DNA from: Hirsutella rhossiliensis
Taxonomy: Eukaryota; Ascomycota; Sordariomycetes; Hypocreales; Ophiocordycipitaceae
Assembly: GCF_020360975.1 (NCBI RefSeq)
Contig: NW_025408669.1
Coordinates: forward strand, 434,001 to 498,000
Direction of reading: 5' to 3'
DNA length: 64,000 bases
Shown in pieces: positions 11,859 through 22,540 of the stretch. The notes beneath the pieces were generated by a model. That model saw only the letters and a program-made list of their open reading frames with translations, made no database searches and had not been told where the DNA came from. How positions within the stretch are numbered: position 1 is the stretch's first letter; each line of letters starts with the position of its first letter. The position numbers and the translations under genes are program-made.

Positions 11859-13198
11859 CCTTAAGAGACTATTATACTATTTCTTATAGCCTCTTTAAAA
11901 GGTTAATTCCTTTAGGTCGGTTTTCCTTAAAGACCTACTAATAGTCTTCTAACTAATAGGGCTTTTTATATACTTAATAGGTAGGTCGATTACTCCTTAT
12001 ATATTATCTCTTCGAGGAATCCTTATCCTTTTCTAGAAGGTCTGCTTAAAACCGCCCCTTTTTTACCCCTTATTACTAATTTTAACGAAGAAGTTCGATT
12101 TCGACTAGTTCCTTAATTTTTCGACTAACGGACTAAAAGGTCTACTAAGGGACTAGTCGGGCCGGTCTAGCTAATAGGACCGGGGCCGGACCTAGAATAA
12201 GCTATATAGCCGGGGCCGGGCCTAAGGCAGCCGTAAAAGATAGTATTAATACTTTTAAGGGAGGTAGAGCTAAAGGAGCAATAGCTATAGTAGTAGTAGC
12301 GGGAGCTATATTAATAAGGGCTATAGGTCGAACCGTCTAAGTCGAATACTAGCAATTAAGGAATAAGACTACTTACTATTATACTTTAGTAGCCTCTTTA
12401 TTTAGTTCCTAGCTAGCCTCTTAAAAGATAGTCGAGTAACTATTACTAATAAGCTTTATTAATAGAGATATATCTTATAGCTACTAGCTAAAAAGAGCTT
12501 TTATAAGGAAGTATTAGTTAGCTTCCTTAAGTATTTCTTCTTACTTAGCTAGCTATAAAGAAGCTAGTAGGTTCCTAGTAGAAAAAGCTCCTAGGTAGGC
12601 CGTATAGGTCTTCTTAATATAGTTAGTTATATAGCCCTTCGAGGGAGCTATTAAGGTCTTAAGCTTTAAAAGCTACTACTTAGGAGTCTCTTCTTTTTAA
12701 AGAGAGATTAGCTTTATAGCACTAACGGATTCCGTTATCGCTATATATATAGTAGTTAGTAGCTTTATCTTATAGAGGTACTCCTTTTAGTAACTCTCGT
12801 AGTTACTTAAGGTAGTAGAAAAAGCTCTTTACTATATAGAGGTTAGCTTAAAAAAGAGGGTAGCTCCTTCTATAAAGTCTATTAGCCTAAGATAAAGAGA
12901 GGGCTTAAGAGGGTCCTACTTATTAAAGAAGACTAAATTATAAATAGTCCTATCTATATAAGCCTATAGCTCCTTTACCTACTTATCTTAATCTTAGGGC
13001 TCTACTAAAATCGTCCTATAGACTATAGGGATAGTAAAGGAGTTAGTTTTTATTATTATTATAAGGAAGGGTAGAAAAGTTAAGTAAAAATTAGCTTTTC
13101 TAATAAGAGGGGTAAAAGAAAGCTATAAAGGATATAAAAAAGGTGCTTTTTATAGTAGCTAGAAGGTATAAGAATACTATTCCTCCTAAGCTTATAAC
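11859..13198 (-). pseudogene. Copia A gag/5' internal region, RIP-degraded
   Basis: This is the continuation of copia A after the nested gypsy. It aligns in inverse orientation with copia K at about 38117-39480, the gag end of the element just inside the 5' LTR. Both copies lack an open frame. It is more heavily mutated than the copia K copy, which keeps many CTG and GCAG sites that here read CTA or TAG. The primer-site position (13185-13198) is the altered complement of the copia K primer site. Confidence 0.7.
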
Positions 13199-13645
13199 TT
13201 TTACGAAGAGAGATATAAGAAGTATATAAAAATATATAAAGGTAAAATTAAAAGTAAGGGGTCGGATAGGTAAGGTAGAGAGATTTAATTCTTATAAGAG
13301 TAGTAATAAAGGTAGGGGAGTAATTATTATATTGCCTTAATTATCCTTCTTTCTTTTATCTAACGCCCCCTTTTATACCTATCTAGCACCTTAATTAATA
13401 AAGAAGATCCTATATAAAGAAGCTATTAATATCCTTTTAACTACTAAGCTTTTTACTAGTTTTCCCCTTCCTTTTTAGCCGTTACTAGTATATCTATCTT
13501 ATCTCTCGCTACTTATACTTCCCTTTATATACCTCTTTTTAGCTCTTTCTTCCTTCTTCTATACTAAGTGTTTTTAGCTTCCTTAGTCCCTTATACTAAA
13601 GGATATCTCTAAGAACTATAAAATTAAGCTATACTTCGCGATATA
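13199..13645 (-). repeat. 5' LTR of copia A
   Basis: 447 bp, the same length as 447-893 and a clear match to it along its length. It is followed on the right by the TATAT duplication at 13646-13650. Confidence 0.85.
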
Positions 13646-13650
13646 TATAT

Positions 13651-14427
13651 ACTAGTAGTAGCCCGCCCTTATATAGCTAATATAATAACTTATTTTAACT
13701 TATTAAACTAAAAGTCTATTAATATATACTTAAGTAGATTTTAAAACCTAGGCGTAACTATATAGGTATTAATAATAATAATCTATAACTAAATTCTAGC
13801 CTTATATAATAAACTAGCTATAATACTCTTAGTAGAACCAGCCTTAAATAACGCTTATAATATACTTATTTATAAAGCCTCCGATATATAAGATACCTTA
13901 GCTAACGTACTAATAGGCCTTAAAGAACTAATAAAGGAAGAAGCTAAGGAGGAGATTCCCTACCTTACCCTTACCCTTATAGTATAAGATAGTCGGTTAC
14001 TAAGTTAGCTTTATTATATCCTTAGTCTTATTTATTTTTTTACTAGCTTAGTTATAAAGCGCCCTTAGTTATAATTAGTTTTCCTTAGCTTAGCTATACT
14101 ATACCCTTAGATCTATTTATTTATTACCTTAGTTTAACTACCTAGCGCCCTTAGTTTTAATAGTATTTCGCTCTTAGCTTAGCCGCCTTATACCCTTTAT
14201 ATTAGTTATACTAAGTTATATTTTAGATAAGATATAAGTTATCTTTTATATTAACCTTAGAAATCTATATAACTTTATTATAATTCCTTATTAGTATAAC
14301 TCTTACTTAAATACTATAGGAAACTAATAAGAACGTCGGTTAATTCTTTTACCTTAGGTATTTATTATAAGATACCTTATAGTTAATAATTTAGGTACTT
14401 ATAATAATATCTACTTCCCTTAAAGAA
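13651..14427. other. RIP-mutated repeat DNA, unassigned
   Basis: I see no gene, LTR pair or motif in this stretch. It carries the RIP dinucleotide bias and should be the right-hand continuation of the sequence at 1-441, separated from it by copia A. Confidence 0.5.
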
Positions 14428-15825
14428 GTTACCCTTAACTTTTTAAGGCTCCTTATAAGTAAACTTTAGGAAATTACCTAGAAATCCTAGAAATAATACC
14501 TAAGCGGAACCCTTATAATATAGTAGCTATATACCTAGGAAGCCTACTAGCTATAACCCTAGAGTCGGTTTAAATCCGGCTAAGGGCATAATTAATTTTT
14601 AGTTAGACTAGTAAACTACGCTAACCTACTTATTAATTAGCTAATTAGCGCTTCTAGAAGCGCTTATAAATATACTAGCAGTCTAGCCCCGCTATAAGTA
14701 GGCCGGCCCGGACCTCGCTTACCTAGACCTAGCGACGAATTCGTTAGGACCTCCCCTTAACCCCGGTCCGGGCCCCCCGACTAGGAAAATAAAAACCTAG
14801 GGCCGATACTAGTAACTTAATAAGTACGGCGCGAAGCCGGTGTAATAACCCGACTACCGGCCCGGCTAAAGGCCGGCATTAATAAAAATAGCCCGCTAAG
14901 CCTTACGGCGGAAAAATAAGGTAGAGCCTAGAAAGATATCGTTATAGGATAAGGTCGGAGATAATTATATAATTAACTATTAACCGTTAACTAAAAAACG
15001 CTTATACTACCGATTAACGCTATATACCCTATATACGTAAAGGAGTTACTTTCTAAGGTTACTTTATAGCGGGGCTAATATAATTCCGACTAACTATAAC
15101 GATACCTAAGATAGCTAGCGTAAGATTCCTACGTATTATAACCGCGACCCGGTATAAGAGCGGACTAGCTACGAAAGAAGGGAGGGTTTTCCTCTAAGCA
15201 CTTTAGTTTTTCCCTCTTATTTAACGTCGAAGTTCTAGATACCTTTAGATAGGTTACTAGTATAATCTTAATAATAATAGTACCTAAGCGGATTATATAG
15301 ATATTTTTTAGAGGTTTCCCTTAAGGATATATTATATAGGGAATATACTATAATTTCCTAAGTAATAATAGCTCCTTGAGGATAAGATTAATATTTCCTT
15401 AAAAAGTTACTATAAGAATATAATAGGGAAATTATAAAGAAATACCTATGCCTACTTAAGGAAGATACTAGGAAATACTACTAATATACTATACTACTAT
15501 TATATAATTATAAGGTTAAGATATTAGTTAGTTAAAGCCTTAAGTAAGGTCTTATACTTATTATAGTATATATAAAAGATAGAGAACTTATTAAATCTTA
15601 GGTAAGTAAAAAAGAATATAAATAGTTATTACTACTCTTACTTTAACTTAAAAGACTAGTAGCTGGTTTATATTTAACGCGCGTAATAGTATATAGTAGC
15701 TAGTTTATATAATATATTTAACTATATATAATAGCTAGATTATTTAGTTACTTATTAGACCTATATTAGATCTAAATAAATAGCTAGGTTAAAGTACTAG
15801 CTTTATACTAAGGGACTAGTATATA
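14428..15825 (+). repeat. Inverted repeat family L, copy 1 (interrupted)
   Basis: The reverse complement of this stretch appears at 62655-64000. Copy 1 is split by a 772-bp insertion (14509-15280) that copy 2 lacks, and copy 2 is split by a 697-bp insertion (62813-63509) that copy 1 lacks, so each serves as the empty site for the other. The right part (15663-15825) contains two near-copies of an AT-rich motif ending in TAGCTAG. The family is unidentified; it may be an LTR or the end of a larger element continuing past base 64000. Confidence 0.75.
14509..15280 (+). mobile_element. 772-bp insertion with 12-bp target duplication, possible SINE or truncated LINE
   Basis: The dodecamer TACCTAAGCGGA flanks the segment at 14497-14508 and 15281-15292, and the empty site exists in the inverted copy near 63915. 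The right end carries a short AAT-type tail (about 15269-15279). A duplication this long plus a simple 3' tail suits target-primed retroposition rather than an LTR element. The interior is GC-richer than its surroundings (14690-14900) yet still lacks CpA and TpG. I see no reading frame or clear pol III box. Confidence 0.55.
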
Positions 15826-16548
15826 ATAGCTTACCTTTTATTAATATTAGTATTTCTTTTACTTCTTAGCTTAAAAGGATAGATTAAGTAAAAGCTCTTT
15901 ATTTATAATAGGTATAAAGGGAAGCTTTTTATTAAGGGTATTAAGGAGGAATTTATAAGCGACTTTATTAATATAAGCGTCTTAGGTAAGCTAGATAGTT
16001 TATTAGGACTTATTTTAAAGGATTTAAATCCTTAGTAACTACTTTAGCTCCCTTAGCTTAGTTATTTTATACCTTTATTATAGGCCTTATATAGCCTCCT
16101 TAGTAGTTACTTCCTCCTCTTTTAAGTAAGCTTAGATAATATCGTTAACGTAAAAAAAGACTATAATTTTACCCTTCTATACTATATATAGTTCCTAAGG
16201 GACTTTCTTAAAGCTTAGGGCTTTAAGGGAACTTATTAAATACTATTATTAAAGAAAGGGTAATTTTTATAATCTATATAAAGCTTTCCTAAGCTATAGA
16301 ACCTTTTATAGCTATTAAAAGCTTAGTAAAAGGTATATATAAATAACTTCTTCTTTCTTAAATAAGTAGTAAATAAAGGTATTAACTATATTTATTTAAT
16401 TAAGTTTAAAGTAAAATTCTACTATTATAGCTATAAGGGTCTAAAAAGATATCTTTACTAAAGTAGTTACCTTAGTAAAAAGACCTTCCTTTTCTTACTA
16501 GTTCTTATAAATAACTAGCTAAGGCTTATACTTTTAAAGGAAGCTATT
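15826..16548 (-). mobile_element. Captured internal fragment of copia pol
   Basis: This matches copia A at about 1905-2625, including the reverse transcriptase box, which here reads Tyr-Val-Asn-Asp on the minus strand (16141-16152). No LTR is attached. The 16-mer AAGGGACTAGTATATA lies on both sides (15810-15825 and 16549-16564), so the piece arrived as a fragment with a long direct repeat rather than by ordinary LTR integration. Confidence 0.75.
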
Positions 16549-16564
16549 AAGGGACTAGTATATA

Positions 16565-17030
16565 CTTAATATAGTAGTATAAGGCCGAATAATTATTTCT
16601 TTAAAGCTAAGGAGAAAAGAGGAAAACTCTATCTTAGTTAAAATAGCTATTTATCTTCCTTAGTCCTTAGCTTAACCTATATTTAAGTACTATTTAGCTT
16701 AAGTTTAAGTTAAGCTTTATTTATATATAGGTTTACTTTAGCCTAACTTTAGTATAGTTACTATAATATAACCTTAACCCTTTATAGGCGTAGCTTATAA
16801 TACTACCCTTACTTTCCCCCTCTTATTAGTAGTACTTTTATTTCTCTCTTACCCCTTTTTTTTTATTACCTTCCCCTTTTCTTAAGCGCGCGCGGTTACT
16901 TCCTTTTACTTTATACTCGCCTTATCCCTTTATATACTGCCCTTTTATATACTTATTCCGCCCTATTCCTCCCTCTTTTATATATATACCCTTATATCTT
17001 ACTAACTATATATATACCCTACCGCGTATA
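16565..17030. other. RIP-mutated DNA, probably 3' end of gypsy J
   Basis: No gene is visible. The stretch lies beyond the chromodomain end of gypsy J, where its 3' LTR would be expected, but I could not find the partner LTR. A run at 16596-16615 resembles a purine-rich part of the young element's LTR, too short to assign. Confidence 0.35.
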
Positions 17031-17094
17031 AATACCCCTTTTCTTTCCCTTCTCCTTTTTTTTTCTTTTCCCTCTTTTAAGCTTTACTCCTTTT

Positions 17095-18190
17095 ACGCGT
17101 ATACCCTTACTCTACCTAACTTCTATCGCCGCGCCGTATTATATTATAACTACTATAGGCCCTTATACGCCCGCTAGCTTCTTTACTCCGCGTAGTAGTA
17201 CCTTACCTCTTAGTACGCTTAGCGACTATATTCTACCGCCCTCGCGCTAGTTTACGCGCCCGCTTATATCTCTTAATAAGTATAGCGCGACCTATAGTAC
17301 TACTATATAGCGGCTACCCTATCTTACTTAAATAAGCTAAATAACATTACTAAATATTAAGATATAGTATAGTACCTATTAAAACTAAGTATTGCTATAT
17401 ACTTATAACTACTTTACTTATACCTATATTAAATTACGCTACCTCTTTATCTATTACTTTCCTTTAACTTTATTTAATAAAATACTAATATAATAGTAGT
17501 ATATTAAAGATATAATTACTATTATTAATACCTTTTAAAACTATATATCTTAACGGACGTTTAATAACTATTAAAGTAACCTTTATATATATACTTTATT
17601 TCCTTTTTAACTATAAGGAACGGTGTTCCTATTATAAATAAAGTAGCTATAATATACTCTCCCGATTATATAAGCTAATAAGTCGTATATTAATTATAGA
17701 TAAAATCCTATATTATAGAGCAAGAATCGCTCGTTACTTTATATATTATTATATATTAAACGGGTTGCTAGTTATCGTATAATTAAGAATTAAAGAAACA
17801 GAGCTAGCTTAGAATACTAGCTAAGACCTCTTAAAAACACTAGCACGACTAACCTCCTTTAAATATAAATATTAGTAGAACTAAGATACTTCCTAAATAT
17901 ACTTAAGGTATTACTAAATTCCTTAGTTTTAGGGCTATATAGTAGCCTAAGTCTAGTCCTAAAAGGTTCTTCCGTTTAGCTATAATTATCTATATAAGAT
18001 AGTATATCCGCTAGTAGATAGAGAGAGGATTATTAACTTTAACACCTCTTTTATATACTAATATATTACTAATAAATTCTATTAAAAACCCTACCTTATA
18101 CTCCTTCTTCCCTTTTATTATATAGTCTTACGTAATTCCTTAATTCCCTAAAATTCCGCTTTTACTTATATACCTTAAGATTAACCTTAT
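17095..18190 (+). pseudogene. Possible antisense accessory ORF of gypsy J
   Basis: A pyrimidine-rich leader (17030-17090) precedes plus-strand sequence that translates as Ser/Thr/Pro-rich, with TAA and TAG at positions expected to be Gln. It lies between the chromodomain end of gypsy J (minus strand) and the place of its 3' LTR, the same arrangement as in gypsy G. The second half (17618-18185) is also a dispersed repeat found at 35525-36085 and 56467-56600, which argues that it may be a separate element. The minus strand is nearly as open. The product is unknown. Confidence 0.3.
17618..18185 (+). repeat. Dispersed repeat F, copy 1
   Basis: About 565 bp shared in inverse orientation with 35525-36085 and, for its last ~135 bp, in the same orientation with 56467-56600. 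All copies stop matching at the same right edge (near ATACCTTAAG), so the edge looks like an element terminus. No LTR or terminal inverted repeat was found. Confidence 0.65.
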
Positions 18191-18379
18191 CCTACTACTT
18201 ATCTCTAACTATTATTTTAGTATACTAAGCTTACCTATACTACTATATCTATATATTAAGCTTAAATATACCTTAATATCTTAAAGTAATTAAGTAGTAG
18301 TTAAGAGGCATTTATAGTTATTTAGAATTAAGTTAATATCCTTAGTATATCTTATTATATTTATATCTTATCTTATTAT

Positions 18380-19353
18380 ATCTTACCTTTATCCTTATCC
18401 TTATCTATCTTTTATTACTATCTATCTTTTATCTATCTTTTATTTATCCTTTATTATTTCCCTTTAATAATATAGTTCTTTTCTATCCTTTTCTTATTCT
18501 TTAATAAGCGTCCCTTAACTCCTACCTTCTTTTCTTTCTCCTCCTTTTATCCTTTACTTCCCCTTCTTTATCTTCTACCTTCTTTTTATTTCTTTCCTCT
18601 CGCCCTTCCTTTATTATTCTCCCTTATATTTCCCTACTATCTCTTAAATATCTTTAAGACTTTTATATCCTAGAAGTTATTTAATAGGTACTATAATAGG
18701 TTTATATACCCCTACTACTTTATAAGTACTTATTACTATCTACCTTTCCTTCTTTACTTTTACTATACCTATTAAATCTCTTCGACGATATACTTAAGCT
18801 TATTATCCTCCTTAATTACTAGTAGTTGTTAGTAGTCGTTAACTACTTATTTAAGTAATAGGTTATTTATCGCTTAGTAGAGAAATTCTATATAAAGCCT
18901 CTTATATACCCTTCTTAGTATATTAAGCTTAACTATATATAGGCTTACTACCTTTATTATAGTATACTTTTAGTATAGCTAGTTAAGCTTTTTATATATC
19001 TAGTTAGTTATATATTTAGTTATATCTACTTATACTTTATTACTTACTTTAAACCTCTTTATAAGAGCTTTCTTTTAGTTCGCTGTTTCCTTTTATCTTA
19101 CTTATACTATAGTAATAGTAGTTTATAGGAAGTTAATTACCTCTTTTATCTTTTAAGCGAGCTCCTTTACCCCTCTTACTTTTAGCGCTAGTAGCTCTTT
19201 TACCCTTACTATTTAAACTAGCTTAATATTATATCTATATATTATAAAGAATAGGTTTATACTTATTATTAACGCTATATAGTTATTTAATATAGCTTAT
19301 ATATATAGTAGCTACGCTCCTTAGTTATCCTAGCTATAGTAAATATATACTTA
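18380..19353 (-). pseudogene. Gypsy J pol C-terminal end with chromodomain, RIP-degraded
   Basis: On the minus strand a chromodomain can be read at about 18650-18795: it starts Lys-Tyr-Ile-Val-Glu-Glu-Ile (18775-18795) and continues with a Val-Leu-Ile-Lys strand before a region where Trp positions have become stops. A long basic Lys/Arg-rich tail follows to about 18380. Integrase should lie upstream, across the young element's insertion site, but I could not read its catalytic residues. Chromodomains at the integrase C-terminus mark the chromovirus branch of Ty3/gypsy and guide insertion to heterochromatin. Confidence 0.6.
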
Positions 19354-19358
19354 AAGGT

Positions 19359-19546
19359 TGTAACGGTCTCAACTGAGTGTGTTGACAACTAGCTGAGCGA
19401 CTGCGACGAGTATCCTAAAGCTAAGGAGAAAAGAAGAAGAAAAGAAAAGAAAGGAAAGCTCTCGAAGATGGCACGAGCTTATAAGCGGAGCTCCGGTGGG
19501 TCTTGTCGAGAGCGGAGCCGAGACCTCACGGGCTCAGCCCGTTACA
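19359..19546 (-). repeat. 3' LTR of the young gypsy element
   Basis: 188 bp, identical to 24866-25054 except for one C missing from a CCC run near 19525. It starts TG and ends CA. In element orientation U3 is about 125 bp and R-U5 about 64 bp if the transcript starts at the sequence complementary to the primer site (19411-19422 in this copy). It contains a purine-rich A/G segment at about 19424-19458. Confidence 0.97.
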
Positions 19547-20990
19547 ATAACCCCTCCTTCCTCCCCGTTTCGATAGTTTCGATTGGGGTGGTTTCGATCC
19601 AACTTTCCCATGAACTTCTTCATACCTAGCCAGTGCTATTGTGTCTGCGACGTACTTGACTGGCTCCCACGTCGGACCTATCCATCCGACCCATTTCACC
19701 AACACTTTCCACTCTCCCGACTTTCTTCCTGTCCAGAATCTCTTCCACTTCCCACAGCTCGCCATCGTCCGTCAAAATGGCCGGTGGGCGGTAGTCATCC
19801 GACGTCTGTGACGGTAGCGGATCGTCCGCTGCTAAGCGTAAGAGCGACACGTGGAACACGTTGTGTATTCCCGGAGGCGTGTCCAGCCTGCACGCGTGTG
19901 ACCCAATGGTCTCCAGGACGGTGTACTTGGCCGACAGCCAATCGAGCTTCTTGGATGGCCGATTGGATCGGATGTTGCGAAGTCGCAGCCATACCTTGTC
20001 TCCAGGCTTGAACTGGTCTGACGGCTGTCTTCGCGAATTGGCGTTCTTCTCTTGCTGCTCTTGCGCTGACGCAATTGCCGCCTGGGCCCATTCCGTTGCC
20101 TCTCGAAATCGTTGCACAATGCTTTCAGCCCTGGTCACTGGGGACCTTCCGTCCGTCCGTAACTTCTCCTTGACTTGTATCGGGTCAACATGATACCCAT
20201 GCGTGATAAAGAACGGGCTCAGGCCTGTCGACGTCGAGTTGTGATTGTTGATGGCCATCATGGCCGCTGGCAACAGCTCTTCCCAGTTATCCTGAGCATA
20301 AGCAGCAAAGATCCTCAGATATCTCTCGACTTCCTGATTCGCCCTTTCTGTTGCACCGTCAGTCTCGGGATGCCACGCCGTAGACAATCTTTGCTTCACG
20401 CGTAGCAGCTCGCAGAGCCTCTGCCATAGTCTACTGGTGAATTGCGTGCCACGGTCAGTGACGATCGCGCGCGGCACGCCATGGTGTTGCACCACGTTCC
20501 GTAGCAATGCTCTGGCCGTCGTCTCGGCCGTGATGTCCTTCAATGACTCAAGAACGACACTTTTGGACAGTCTGTCCGTCACGACCATAAGGTTGGTCGA
20601 ACCGTTCGACTTGGTTGGTGGCAGGTCTGTCACAAAGTCAATTGACAGCTCCGACCAGATCCTGTCTGGAATAGGTAGCGGCTTCAATAAACCGCGACGC
20701 TTCTCTCGCCAAATGTTGCTTCGGCCACACATCACAATTTCTCACAAATTGACGCACGTCTGAATCGAGGCCTGGCCAATAAAACTTGCGGCTCAACAAG
20801 GACTTCAGCATGTCCCGTCCGGGGTGTCCTGCAAGCGTTGAGTCATGCGTCTCCTGCATAAGCCGCGTGCGCAGGGGTTCGTGGTTCGGCACCCAAATTC
20901 GCTCGCCAGCAGAGCCGCTGTCCATCGTCAATCGAGCATTCCGAGAGCATCACGGGCAGTCCCCAATGCGACGGCAGACGCCTCTCGCCT
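19526..20990 (-). pseudogene. Integrase and chromodomain region of pol, frame-broken
   Basis: The N-terminal zinc-binding segment lies in one frame (20638-20931) with the His and first Cys of an HHCC finger; the last Cys continues in the next frame, so there is a one-base break near 20705-20735. The catalytic core follows in a 369-residue frame: Asp (20637-20639), Asp in Thr-Asp-Arg-Gly (20454-20456) and Glu in Ala-Thr-Glu-Arg (20346-20348), with exact D,D35E spacing. A GPF/Y-like module and a His-Val-Ser-Leu-Leu motif come next. The chromodomain starts Glu-Val-Glu-Glu-Ile-Leu-Asp, then shifts frame near 19720-19745, after which a Trp/Lys/Val-rich strand and Trp-Glu-Pro complete it. Its stop (19526-19528) lies inside the LTR. 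Confidence 0.93.
19551..19566 (-). other. Polypurine tract of the young element
   Basis: On the minus strand this reads GGGGAGGAAGGAGGGG, four bases (TTAT) before the 3' LTR. It would prime plus-strand DNA synthesis during reverse transcription. The pol frame appears to run through it. Confidence 0.85.
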
Positions 20991-21652
20991 TGCTGTACGG
21001 CCTTTCGGATGAGCCAATAACGATTGTGCTTCTTGACACCTTCGTCCCATAACTTCTGCAGTTCCGGGTCCGAGAAAGGGTTTTCGATTGAGTCGTCTTG
21101 GTCAGTTGTTGCGTCATCGGGTTGATCCGTGTCGCCCTTGGTGACATAACCGCTCTTGACTTTTGTCACCAGGCCACCCTTGTTACGTTGCAGCAGCTGA
21201 ACACGTCGTCCTTGCAACCGATCATCTTCGGCGCTGTGCGGCATGTCCTGTTCTCGTCGAGACAGCGTGTCCGGTACGACGGCTTCTTTGCCCGGTCGAT
21301 GCTTGATGGTGAAGCTGTACCGCGATAGCGTCTCAGCCCATCGCGCCTGACGTTCACTCAGTTGCTGCTTCTGGTGAAGTAACGGAGGTTGAGATGATCC
21401 GTCAAAACGGTAAAGGACTTCACACCTCAATTCGGCGTCCCAATGCTCAAGGCAGCGAATGATCGCCAGCAGCTCTTTATCGTGGATTGGGTAGTTGCAC
21501 TCCGCCGGTGCGTTTTTCTTTGAGAAGAAGGCCACAGGCCGCATGATGCCGTCATCGCCCTTTTGCGAGAGCGCCCCTCCTGTGACATAACCGGATGAAT
21601 CCGTCTCCACAATCGTCTCTCTATCCGGATCCCATTGCGCGGACCGGCGCAC
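20991..21652 (-). pseudogene. RNase H region of pol, frame-broken
   Basis: RNase H removes the RNA strand during reverse transcription. Visible motifs are Glu-Thr-Asp-Ser-Ser-Gly (catalytic Asp at 21599-21601), Asp-Lys-Glu-Leu-Leu-Ala with the catalytic Glu, and a C-terminal Asp-Thr-Leu-Ser-Arg-Arg. The long open frame hides two compensating single-base shifts: between about 21365 and 21430 it encodes an unrelated peptide, while another frame gives the expected Leu-Thr-Asp-His-Leu-Asn stretch. The linker to integrase is acidic. Another one-base break joins it to the reverse transcriptase frame near 21620-21650. Confidence 0.9.
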
Positions 21653-22540
21653 TGGTCAGAAGAGCCTTCAACTCCTCGAAGGCCTTGTCGCACTCCTTCG
21701 ACCACGCAAACACCGCATCCTTCTTTGTTAACGCCGTTAGAGGCGCGGCGATGTTGGAGAATCTGGGAATGAATTGCCGGTAATAGTTGGCAAACCCCAG
21801 AAAGCTTCTGACGCCTTTGACAGAACGGGGTCGCTGCCACTGCTGAATTGCCTGCACCTTCTCCGGGTCCACGCGGATACCTTTCCCGGCTTCGACGATG
21901 AAGCCCAGGTACTTGACACTCTTTGCCTCAAAGTCACACTTGTCGATATCAATCTGCAGGCCTGCATCTCGCAGTCGAGCAAGGACCTGCCTGACTTTGT
22001 TGCGATGATCTGCGAGCGAACCGCTCGAGTAGATCAAGATGTCGTCAATGTAAGCGGAACAGAACTCGTCGAGGAAATCTCGCAACGTGTGGTTTATGTA
22101 ACGCTGAAACGTTGCGGAGCACCGTCAACCCGAATGGCGTGACAAGCCATTCGTAGAGTCCGTAACGTGTTCTGAATGCTGTCTTCCACTCGTCTCCTCC
22201 TCGACGCGAATCTTGTGAAATGCTGCGATAACGTCAAGTTTGGTGAGCCACTTGGCCTTGGACAGCGACCGCAAAGTTTCCTCGATCAACGGCAAGGGAT
22301 ATCGGTCTTTCTTGGTGATCGCATTCAATCCTCGATAGTCCACGCAAAAGCGCAGACCACCACCGGGCTTCCTCACGAACAAAACTGGTGCTGACGCTGG
22401 AGAACTACTTGCTCGAATGAAACCCTTGTCGAGTAGCTCAGTGAGAGTCTTTCGCAGAACAATGAGCTCTTCTCGTGACATGCCGTACAATGGTCCCCAC
22501 GGCGGTTCTTTCTCCTTGTCATCAGGACCTCTCTAACTGA
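21653..22540 (-). pseudogene. Reverse transcriptase region of pol, frame-broken
   Basis: The N-terminal part (22125-22490) shows the family motif Gly-Met-Ser-Arg-Glu-Glu-Leu, a [11 protein letters not shown] block and Lys-Leu-Asp with the first catalytic Asp. The palm motif Tyr-Ile-Asp-Asp-Ile-Leu-Ile-Tyr is intact (YIDD at 22041-22052). A thumb-side Phe-Leu-Gly-Phe-Ala-Asn-Tyr-Tyr segment follows. Three single-base breaks are seen: near 22520-22540 (from protease), near 22195-22215 and near 22110-22130. The middle segment, with Thr-Pro-Phe-Gly-Leu, lies in a third frame between the last two. Confidence 0.93.

Larger units (their letters stand above)
447..13645 (-). mobile_element. Copia A: Ty1/copia LTR retrotransposon, RIP-inactivated, with nested gypsy B
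   Basis: Two direct LTR copies of 447 bp each (447-893 and 13199-13645) bound the element, and the flanking pentamer TATAT occurs on both sides (442-446 and 13646-13650). On the minus strand the 3' LTR is preceded by a purine tract (about 894-904). Reverse transcriptase is shown by the Tyr-Ile-Asp-Asp box at 2214-2225. Removing the nested gypsy (4904-11858 with its duplication) leaves about 6.2 kb, a normal copia size. Copia K (37664-56090) is a second, opposite-strand copy and allows junctions to be read by comparison. The TATAT duplication lies in TA-rich DNA and could partly be chance. Confidence 0.85.

Noticed and set aside
16590..16625. Possible old LTR of the same family as the young element
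   Set aside because: Only about 20 purine-rich bases are shared and no termini were found.
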